Shown one piece after another: positions 55,025 through 64,000 of a stretch of DNA of 64,000 nt. The notes below the pieces were generated by a model that was not told where the DNA came from, searched no databases, and worked only from the letters and a program-made list of their open reading frames with translations. The stretch's first letter is position 1, and each line of letters begins with the position of its first letter. A program made the position numbers and the translations under genes. The DNA comes from Xiphydria camelus (taxonomy: Eukaryota; Arthropoda; Insecta; Hymenoptera; Xiphydriidae): the NCBI GenBank assembly GCA_963678675.1, contig OY783192.1, positions 3,110,001-3,174,000 on the forward strand, read 5' to 3'.

Positions 55025-55913
55025 TTTTATTATAGGTAGAACCTTTTTAAGAATTATATATCGAATTTATAATACGCATAATAGATAACATCAAACGTTA
55101 ACTTTGGGCTAGCGAGTAACCGCGAAAATAAAAGTTATAATAAATTTAATTCGGATGATTCGTGCGAAGAGAGATGACGATTTTTATTTCAAAAAATATT
55201 GTGTTTTAATGTACGGATGGCTATTTTCACAGAGGCGACCGGGAGTCGTTAGCGAGATATCCTAGAGAGAGAGAGAGAGAGAGAGAACAGCGTCGAAAAA
55301 ATGTTACGGTACATTGAGATATTCGAGGTGCAGCAGGGGCTAATAATTTTAATCCATCAGACGCGTGTACTTTTAACCGAACGTGGAACATTAATTTACC
55401 GTACATCCAACGTGTCGAGGGGTCAATCTGTTATTTATCTTAAAATATGAGGGCTCGTGCCAAGCGAAACGCGGCCTTTTATGTAATGGCGTAAAATGAA
55501 TTACGTTCGATCCGGTTGTACAGCTGCTTGAAAATATTTCTGCCGCTCGGAGCATTAACTTTCCTGCGAATGTATTCCTACCCAGTGTATATAGGCACTT
55601 ATGAAATTTCGCATACAATAAGAAAAATTGTATATTTTGTACATCCAATTTTTAAAAATAACAATTTAAACAGCAGTAATCTTCCATTTCGTTGTCCAAA
55701 GTTATTTTAGAAAGGAAATGTATTGCGCGAGTATTTTTTTTACTCAGCGTACATCAGTCTCGCAATAAAATAGAAAGTATCCGTCGGCTGGTGCAATTAA
55801 TTGCGGTTTAAAAGTCGAGAAACGCCTTGCCCCTGTAGGAAGTACCTGTATCTCTCCTCTGCATATTTTTGCTTGGCCCTCGTATTCTGCAGCAGTCAGT
55901 TGATCCTGCAACA
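55025..55913. other. Unannotated non-coding stretch
   Basis: Apart from the GA microsatellite, no recognised gene, RNA or repeat. Confidence 0.4.
55264..55286. repeat. (GA)n microsatellite
   Basis: About 11 GA units in AGAGAGAGA context. Confidence 0.85.
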
Positions 55914-56570
55914 ATTGGGAAGTGTCTTATGGGCGGAGCTAAAATTAATATGGCGGCTTTAAAAGTGCAATGTATTTCAATGGGTTAAAAGTAGTTTTTA
56001 CGTAAAATATGATTAACATTAATTAAATTTGCCTGTGGGCGAATGCAAAGCCGGGTAATAGGAACTTCCTTGAAGGGGAGCGTGTTTTAAAATCTCTTGG
56101 AAGCTGGAACATCTGAAGAATAACTATTTTGGAGTAAACATTTAGGTTAAGCATGTACATGCATAGGCAACGGAAATATAATCAGCACTCGAAAAATGAC
56201 GCTAATACACTTTCTCATACGGTATAACTGATTTTATTTTTAACATTATCATCCACTTTTCTAAAAATCGATTTTTTCTAAATTTCCAAACGCGTCTGGA
56301 GTGTACACGAAGCGTTTGCCCGGCTTTGGAAAATAATAGAAAGACACGTCGTCTTTTTATTTAAACGACTTTGACAGCCAGGAACGTAGCAAAGAAGTCT
56401 ACCTTTCGATGTCACTGGTGGTTTTAAGAATTCGGACGTCATTTTGCGAAAAAATAAATTATTATGTGCACTCTCCTATTCTAACGCATTGCTAAGCTCC
56501 AAAACTGCAATCTAAAACTAGTTTGTTTTTTCGCCGCCAGAGGTCATATCGCCATAAGACACTTCCCAAT
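55914..56570. mobile_element. 657 bp TIR element (ATTGGGAAGTGTCTTATGG)
   Basis: A perfect 19-base inverted repeat closes each end: ATTGGGAAGTGTCTTATGG and CCATAAGACACTTCCCAAT. Subterminal 'AATATGGCGGC' and 'TTTCGCCGCCA' also pair loosely, as do 'GCAAAGCCGGG' and 'CCCGGCTTTGG' further in. No transposase-like ORF. Confidence 0.7.
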
Positions 56571-57104
56571 ACGGATTGTCCTCAAAGGTCGTCGTTTCGG
56601 AGAATTCTGACGTCAATTTTACCGTCGCAGAGGTTCCGGAGGATTAGGTTCCTTCGAGTGGATCTCGCGTAAAAGAGATTAATCTTACGGTTTATGTAGG
56701 GCTTACTCCGAGTCGTTAACTTTATTACCTCGAAATTAATTTATCTCGATTCGAATCGTGTAACGAGAGGAAATAAATCTTGCAACATGTGGCTGCCGCC
56801 GTTGCGGGATTACAGATAAATAACTCTAAATTAGAGGAGATTGTCGGGAGAGCCGTCGAGACTGCTGTCGAGGGAGGAACGCGGAGGCAGATGGTCCGAT
56901 TGCTGTATGAAAAAGCCGGTGTTATTGCATAAATATTTAGCGTAATATACGCGAAGCTGTCGAGTGAGAATCGTATCGTCGATCGACTATGCCCCATTAT
57001 CGTCGAATTCGATAAATCGTGAATTCGGATTTCGTCCCTATCAGAAATACTAAATGACTTTTTACATTTATGATCATGAAATATCGTTACCGCTAAATAT
57101 TAAT
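56571..57104. other. Unannotated non-coding stretch
   Basis: No recognised gene, RNA or repeat. Confidence 0.4.
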
Positions 57105-57337
57105 ATACACCTAGCGTCAATGATTCTCATCGACCTGCTTCGGATGATGGTACTTCAATTGAGTCGATTGTAATTGAACGGTACGAGCGAATCTTCTTGT
57201 TTTTCCATGAAACGCCAATCAAATTTAGCCATCATGCCAAAACACTAAGAATCACCCGAATCTTTTAGCTACGGTTGACTCGATTAAAGTTCCGTCACCC
57301 AAAGCGGGTCGATCAAAATCATTGACGCTTGGTATAC
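57105..57337. mobile_element. MITE with GCGTCAATGATT arms, copy 1
   Basis: Arms TACACCTAGCGTCAATGATT and AATCATTGACGCTTGGTAT. Inward, 'GATCGACCTGCTT'-type blocks pair with 'AAAGCGGGTCGATC'. The central 'CATGAAACGCCAATCAAATTT' is the reverse complement of the equivalent part in the copy at 62746, so the two copies lie in opposite orientation. Confidence 0.75.
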
Positions 57338-58121
57338 AATTTGTACGTAGAAAAAGACGATTCTCGGTTGTTTGAATTCCTTCGATGAAACAAATTTTCG
57401 AAATTTTATCGTAACTCTCTAATTTTGTGATTTTAACGAAGAATGCACATTCGAATGCTATATTCTCTGTTGTTACAAAGGTGTCATACACCGTTCCTTC
57501 CCATCAAACGACTCCGTGGCACTAGGCGGGACCTCTTCCCCAGGATCGGTATGCGTATAATGACGCGACTCCCCCGATACTCCACGTCGCGAGTATAGTG
57601 GTGCCGCCCGAACCGAAGTATGTAGGTAGGTATAATAATTGAACTTAAAGCCTGGGCAAACTTTGAATTTTTACGATCCATAAAGACTCGCGCGCGGACT
57701 CCAGTAATAAATTCGAAAGACGAGCCATTAAGCTGACTGGCGATTGTGATGCATTGCTCACGATGGCCTCTGAAACAAACAGAAGACAGCACCCGACCCG
57801 CGCATATAGCTATATTTTGAAGTCGTAACGAACTCCCGAGGATTCTACATGAATCATCGAAGGTTCGCTACACGCGCGTGGGCATACGTTAAATTTATCA
57901 GATGATCGAATGCGTACCGATTTTACGGAATATAAAGATGGATAAATTTATTACGGCCCGGGATCCGGTAGTCTTTTGGAGTTCTCCCACACTGATAACA
58001 AAAAATCAAATCGACGAAGCGACGATCGATTCGATAATAATATCATTCAAATCAACCAAAGAAGAGTCAGTTGGCAACATTTCGTTGATTCAACTGTAGG
58101 GTACTTGTTTTATCAGTGCAA
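57338..58121. other. Unannotated non-coding stretch
   Basis: No recognised gene, RNA or repeat. Confidence 0.4.
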
Positions 58122-58333
58122 CGCTGAAAAAAAATAAATATAATTGTAACCACTATTTTGGACTCGTCAGCTCAAGTTTGGTAATCAACACTAGTTCTTA
58201 TAGTTGTCGTAACTATTTTTAGTTACCGGAACAAACAAAAAATTGTTGCGATAACTATATAAAACTGGTGCTGATTGCAAAACTGGAGTAGTCGAGTCCG
58301 AAATAGTTATCACGATTACTTTTTTTCTCAATG
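58122..58333. mobile_element. CGCTGAAAAAAAAT MITE
   Basis: Ends CGCTGAAAAAAAATAAATAT and GATTACTTTTTTTCTCAATG. The arms share 'AACTATTTCGGACTCG' in inverse ('GACTCGTCAGCTC'-type left arm). Termini belong to the CACTGAGAGAAAA-like group. The core is unique in the window. Confidence 0.6.
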
Positions 58334-61300
58334 AAGAAAATGCGAAGCTGCATTGACGATATAGTTATAAGGCGGTGAAAAAGAGAAAATACTCAAATTA
58401 CGCGATAGCACAATCTCGCTATCTCTTCAAACAAAGGGACAAAATGAAAGGAGGTATGAGAGAGACCCAGCAGAGAAGGAGAGAGGGAGAGAGAGACAAG
58501 AGTACCCTTCGCAATTTCGAAGCAGAAGTTGCTCCTCGCGCGCTCCACTTACCGGACAGTCACCAATGTCGTTAATGAGTAAACTTTGCGATTACGGACA
58601 AGCGGTGTCGGCGAATATCCGATACGCTAATTATCGGCAACATTTGCCGAAATATGTGCGAACTATGCGCCTCGTTCAAGGGCCAGCCCTTTTTTCCCGA
58701 TAATATCTTCACCGCGCGCGACTTGCCGACCAACTTGCAGACACGAAGCTGTACTCGAGGCCATGTACGAGAATATACATTGAGAGAACCCGAGGCGTGT
58801 GCGAAGTGAACGGTGCGGTAGTCCGCTTCGAAGTGGATGTCGAGAAGACGCGGGGGCGGAGAGGGTGAACGACGGTGGTGTTATACCGAAAAAGACGAGC
58901 GAGATCCCCGGTTGCAAGTGCAGGAGAGAGGAAGCCGTCGTCTTGAGAACCCGGCAATTCGAGTGAATTTGCTGCGAACACCTCGAGTACTGCGAATATT
59001 GAGGCGCAGGAGGGTGAAGGGGTCTTCGCGCTTCGAGAGTCCTTCTCGCAGAGGCGCCGGGGGATTTGTGCTCGGTCGACGTAAGTCGACCAGAGAGGCA
59101 GTCAAAAAGTAATCGTACAGTTCCAGATGCGGGAGTAATCTGACAGTTCGTACACACACACGCGCGTATATTCAGTTGTACGGACGATATCAACGAGGCA
59201 CGATTATCCCCGCGAGTGATACGATACAAACGAATGCCTAGCCGCGCGGAGTGCGCGAGAACGTGTTCGTAATAAGCTCGTAATGAGCAGCTATTTAGCG
59301 CGAGCGACTGGGGGCGACAAAGAAGACTATAATGCACGCACTAAGCTAGCGCGATACTACGTTATATGGAATCTATTGTTACGAGAGTTAGGCATCGCGT
59401 ATCTAATGTTGAATTTGAATATTGGGACTGAAAGCTTCGGCAGACTCGTCAGCATCGAATACAAACTTGGCGCGTTACCGCATTCTCTGATATAAATTTA
59501 TCGGAATAATGGCGTAGTGGCACTAGTCAGCAATTCCTATTTTCTTTTCCATAAATGGTTTCCTCGTACCTCAAATATTAATTATATAGCAATGACAGCT
59601 AATATCTATTGTTCAAAAAATGTAATTTTCAATTTAAAAGCAGTTTTGAATCTGAATGCCTGTTTTAACCTCAGAGGCGCATGCGCCGACGACATTCGCT
59701 AGTGAACCAATAATTGAGAACCTCTGATCACACATTACGAGTGCGTCAGCTCCGCAGCTTGCGCGCTACTGGTGCCTGATGACGTCACGATAGAGATTTA
59801 GGCGCGCAGGTTAGCATTACTCTAATAATGTTTGTCTCGCGATTCAGCACGTCTACCTACCACGTTTTTTCAAAAACTGCCATCGAAAGGACTCAGTACC
59901 CTACATGAAAATAATTTTTCCTAGAATCGCGTGTCACTCCCCGTTGACTGATTAAAGGAATGTGTTCTTTCTCGCGATCGCGCGCGAAAAAATCGTAAGG
60001 TGGATAAAGATAAAACGCGTCACTCTGACATACCTAGGCATAAGTGCGTCAACGCCGTTTCCGACGTGCCTCGAAGCGATAATAATTCAGAGGCAAATGG
60101 CACATCGGAAAATTCCCCTTCGTTGAAATGCTAAAGAGACGAGACTTCGCGAGCCCTCGGCTGTTGAACGCGTGTCAGGGCCGACTATATAGGGGCGTAT
60201 AAGCGTCTATAGAGAAGAGACAGAGGGAGAGAGAAAGACTTAATTTATATAAAGGTCATGCCGCGGGTACCGGTGACGTCTATTAATTACATTCAGGCGT
60301 AGACGTATTCGCTCCTCGTCCGCTCCTCGAAAGTTTCCTCGCCGTCCGCGGGGAGCCTTTGTTTCACCTATCGTACCTTCCGAGCGAACCCGTATCTATT
60401 TCGCTCTTCGACTCGACGCGGAGAAGGTCCCCTATGTGTGTTCGCTAACCCCGCAAACTGCACATTCCCCAAAACCGAGAACGATCCTTCTATACCTTTT
60501 CTCAGACCGTTCGCGGCAGTTTTCCGCTCGCGGCCATACAATGTAGATAGGTGCTACGGACGCTACCCCTTCTCGCGTGCCGTCGGACCTCGCCGTTCGT
60601 TGTGAATCACGAGCGGGAGCTGGTCGACGTCGCGGGAGAACGATCGTATTCCACGGACGTGGCGACGGTCGTATACGACTCGGCGGGACGCGGCCGGAGA
60701 AAAACAACGGATGGTATTCCATCAAAGCTTCGTGTCCTAAGGTAATCCGTCTTTTGAGAGGGACGGACGAACGTTGGGCCGGATCGAAATTGAGCGATCG
60801 AGGACGCGACGTTGCATCGCGGCGGGACGAGCGACAAAAAGCACATTCGATGCGATTTATCGACGCTGCAAGTTCGAGGGGAAAAATCATCTCCCGCGTC
60901 GACGAAAATGGCTTTATCGCGCGCGATCGCTCGAGAGTATTTCAGAGATGCGCTTCCTATGGATCCCTTGATACTAATTCGTCTCGAGCTCGTCGACGTG
61001 AGTGCGCGCGTGTACGTATATAAACTCAGGCACGCTCCGTATGTAACTTCACGTTCGTTCGCCGCTTCGCGAACGAGTTTAAATTCATAGCGAGCGCGGG
61101 CACAGGTACGTTCATCGGAGGAGTGAGCTCACAAGTTTTGTGCACACTTCGCGGATGAAGATTTATAGTTGTCTAAGTAGATATGACTCTATGTATGCGC
61201 CGCGAGGCAATGGGTTGCGGGGGAAACTTCGCCGCCAAATATTCCGATCGCCTCGTCCTCGAGTTACGACGCCGCGTCGCTTCCCTTTCGAATTCGGGAA

Positions 61301-61566
61301 AATGTTGAGGAATCGCGGACTTTACCACATCGAACTTTCGCGGAGCTTGCGGGACAGGCTGTAATTCACGGTGCCTGTAACGGTCGGAAAATTCAGGAAA
61401 ACCTGAAATTGTCGGGGAACTTCATAAAAAGATGTAGAAAGGTCACGGGGTAAAGTTGAAGAGAGCTCGAACAATTTTAAGGGCCGTCTGTCAACATTAT
61501 TACGGTTGGCGGTATTAAAAGAAGCTCGCGAAAAGTTCTCAATTAATTTCTAATGATTTCTTTTTG
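58334..61566. other. Unannotated stretch, partly CpG-rich
   Basis: Longest open frame is 224 codons on the minus strand (58663-59337), overlapped by plus-strand frames of 91 codons and others. This region is low in stop codons and the translation has no domain I recognise. A G/A-rich patch lies near 58440-58500. Nothing else is identified. Confidence 0.4.
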
Positions 61567-61833
61567 CAGTGAAATAATTTTGAAACCATTTGGCATGATC
61601 TTTAGCAGGTCGGAAATAGATTTTCATAAAGCATTATGACTAAGAATGTTTTATTTGATTATTGAAATTGAAATCGATAACTGTCATGACTGAGAACGTT
61701 TGAAATCGATTTGACAGGCACCTAAACTTTCAGCTAGATCAGATATATTGTGCATTTACGGAGAATACGAGGCAATTTCCGACCTGTGTGGTCCGCTGCG
61801 CAATATTGATTCCAATATATTTCACCGCAATGT
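61567..61833. mobile_element. Possible TIR element (GCAGTGAAATA / TATTTCACCGC)
   Basis: TTGCAGTGAAATAATTTTGA and the inverse of ATATATTTCACCGCAATG bound the segment. 'AGGTCGGAAATAG' inside the left half is mirrored by 'CAATTTCCGACCTG' in the right half. Arms are imperfect, so this is tentative. Confidence 0.4.
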
Positions 61834-61834
61834 T

Positions 61835-62745
61835 TTGTTATTACACAGCGTTGTTACTCAGAGCGTGGATGATGCAGTGGTAGACCGTTTTTCTCACATC
61901 TAATGAATATTTTTTTTGGACTCTTCGTGCGAGTGCTGCATTCCACTTACAGACGTAGTGTTCAATTTTTTCTCTGATTTCGATAACCATGCTATTCAGA
62001 AACGATATACTCTTCGGCATTACTACGCCAATGAGTTTCACTATTCTACCAATAGCGAGATCATTCTCAAATGTCGCGCGAGAAGTTTCTTCTACAAATT
62101 TTTTAAGTCCCTGGAATTAACAGAGGTCATTGGGGACTCGTGAGAAGCAGTCACGCTTCTAACAGGTCGACTCCGCTAACAATGATGGAGTTTCCATTTT
62201 TAAATCTCTTTCGGCCCGCAGAGAGGCCGCGGTACTTGCCTGAATTGCAACTCGTTCGGTAATTTAATTGGTAATAGCCCCGTGGGGAGTCGCGGCACCG
62301 AGGTGCATTAAAGTAAATAAATGAATGAGTCCCGCGGGAGTCATACGAGAGTGGCCTTTATTTATCGACGCCGAAGACAAGCCGCGAGGCTTCGCGTATA
62401 TTCGCGAAACGGAAATATATACTTGCGTTTAATTCGCCCTTTTCTTTATCTTGCCGTCTCGAGCCTCCGCGAACTCAACCGAACGTGTCCCGGTATTTGT
62501 TCGGCTCGGTCAACAAAACTGGCGCTCGAAAGTCCCGCAAGAAAAACTCTTTCCCCGTCGGCGACCTTCTCCCCCCGGAATTGCGGCGAGCTCAGAACTA
62601 GTACTTTTCACTCGAGGGACTTTGGCGTTCGCTATACGGCCGGTGAATATGAGCCTCGTTAAAAAATTACGAGATTTGAGCTCGCGAAATTTCTGCCACA
62701 TCTTGTTTTAATCTGCGTTGCGCGTCGATATCCGGATAGACAAAT
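61835..62745. other. Unannotated non-coding stretch
   Basis: No recognised gene, RNA or repeat. Open frames up to 113 codons lack known motifs. Confidence 0.4.
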
Positions 62746-62976
62746 GTACACCCGCGGCCAATGATTTTGATCGACCTGCTTTGGCTGACGGTACTTTATC
62801 GAGGAGACCGTAGCTGAAAAATTCGAGTGAATCTTAGTGTTTTTGCCATGAAGGCTAAGTTTGATTGGTGCTTCATGGCAAAACAAGACGATCCGCGCGT
62901 ACCGTTCAACCACGGTTGACTCAATGAAGCACCGTCACCCAAAGTGGGTCGGTCAGAATCAATGACGCGAGGTGTA
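62746..62976. mobile_element. MITE with GCGTCAATGATT arms, copy 2
   Basis: Arms TACACCCGCGGCCAATGATT and AATCAATGACGCGAGGTGTA. Internal 'TCGACCTGCTTTGGCTGACG' pairs with 'CGTCACCCAAAGTGGGTCGG'. The centre reads 'TTTGCCATGAAGGC...GCTTCATGGCAAA', a small palindrome. Second copy of the element at 57105-57337. Confidence 0.75.
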
Positions 62977-63209
62977 TGTTAATTGTACAGCAACTTTAGC
63001 TAGTACTAGCTCATCTAGTGTATCAAGGTTGTGCGCTCAATGAGTCGTCATTAAGCAAGCATATATTTATGTTATTAAATGATTTCAAAATAATACAAAT
63101 GAAATGCCAAACATTTATTCAATACGTGTGCACAATTTTTCGTAAAAACGTTGCTGCAGTAAATGCAACAATCAATTTGAATTACATTGTAATGTGAATT
63201 TAACAATTT

Positions 63210-63480
63210 TTTAAGAACAATTGAAAGGGCAAGTGGATGAATGTATTATGTTATGATTTCAATTTAGCTTTTCTTCTTAACGAAGAACACGTTATGTATC
63301 ATTGTATCATATCACAGACTTTCATAAGTATACTGACAATCTTTCATTGACTTTTAGAATGGACGAACGTATCATGTTACAAAATTTTGTATTTTAAAAG
63401 TGGAAGAAATGTGATAAATGGGACAAATAAGCTAATTGTAATATAACACATTCATTCACTTGCCCCTTCAATTATTTTTT
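63210..63480. mobile_element. AT-rich TIR element (AATTGAAAGGGCAAGTG)
   Basis: Left arm ATTGAAAGGGCAAGTGGATG continues AATGTATTATGTTA. Right arm 'TAACACATTCATTCACTTGC' continues CCCTTCAAT. The arms are about 50 bp with a few mismatches. No coding capacity. Confidence 0.65.
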
Positions 63481-63482
63481 TT

Positions 63483-64000
63483 AAATTCATGCGGCAAAAT
63501 AAACGCAGACTTTAGAGCGATCAATTATTGTAGTTTGTATAAACGTCGTGACAATTAAACAATTCTATCTAGGCATCTGTCCCACAAACGAAAGAATTAA
63601 AGACCTTTACGCACAAGGATATATCACAGCGTGACAACTTCCACATACACGTACACGACTCCCATCGAGTCGGAGTTTGAAAAGGGTTTCGACCCCGGTG
63701 GAACCGAAATTTTAAACCCGCCAAAGTCCGCCAACGTCCGCGCCCCAAAATACACCTAATTAGAGGATCCCACGGGACGCGCAATAGGTACTCGCGATAT
63801 ATCCCGCGTACGTCGATACCGCGTTCGGCATGCAAACTGCAAACCCTTTTGCCCCGAGCGTAAATCAATATAAGCCTACGCAACGAACCCCCTCGCTCAG
63901 ACGGAGCTGCATAATTAATTAATTATCAACGGAATAACGGAAGTAATTTCTCCGCCAAGATTTTTCTCCAGAAGTGGCTGCTCCGTCGATCCTCGCAAAC
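63483..64000. other. Unannotated right edge
   Basis: No recognised gene, RNA or repeat in the last half kilobase. Confidence 0.4.

Noticed and set aside
58663..59337. 224-codon minus-strand open frame
   Set aside because: No recognisable domain, overlapped by other frames on the opposite strand, in sequence with few stop codons. Treated as chance.

Overview
The window looks like nuclear DNA of an insect. It is AT-rich overall with many CpG-rich patches that are not CpG-depleted. It is crowded with short inverted-repeat transposons and holds an insect-type BEL/Pao retroelement and a Tc1-like relic. A hymenopteran, possibly an ant, is my best inference. There is no bacterial signature (operons, ribosome binding sites or long packed ORFs). 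I could not recognise any host protein-coding exon, tRNA, rRNA or CRISPR array. The simplest reading is an intergenic or long-intron region whose recognisable content is almost entirely transposon-derived.

Layout. 0-34 kb: unannotated DNA studded with 100-800 bp elements that have terminal inverted repeats (TIRs) and mostly TA target-site duplications. Several are nested in one another (3277-3589 inside 2905-3702, 5342-5596 inside 5008-5683, 11877-12107 inside 11647-12286). 34.8-37.4 kb: a minus-strand BEL/Pao-type LTR plus a little leader. It was later hit by a related solo LTR (34991-35653) and by two abutting TA-inserted elements (35942-36431, 36434-36815). 39.9-41.4 kb: an 820 bp TIR element, then a MITE carrying a nearly perfect 234 bp foldback with a CAATTG duplication, then a hairpin. 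43.16-46.88 kb: a plus-strand BEL/Pao-like element with its own 5' LTR, one long gag-protease ORF, a polypurine tract and a 3' LTR. It lacks reverse transcriptase, RNase H and integrase. 47.62-48.54 kb: a Tc1-type element with a broken transposase. 50.2-50.5 kb: a candidate solo LTR. 50.6-64 kb: more MITEs separated by DNA in which I recognise nothing.

How it fits together. At least ten short element types share nearly the same ends (CACTGAGAGAAAA or close variants) and TA insertion sites but have unrelated interiors, so one Tc1/mariner-type transposase family may have mobilised all of them. Paralogous copies inside the window show the pre-insertion (empty) sites of several nested insertions, so a relative order of events can be read directly. 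The only substantial intact coding sequence is the retroelement gag-protease ORF. Its aspartic protease-like domain has Ala where the catalytic Asp is expected.
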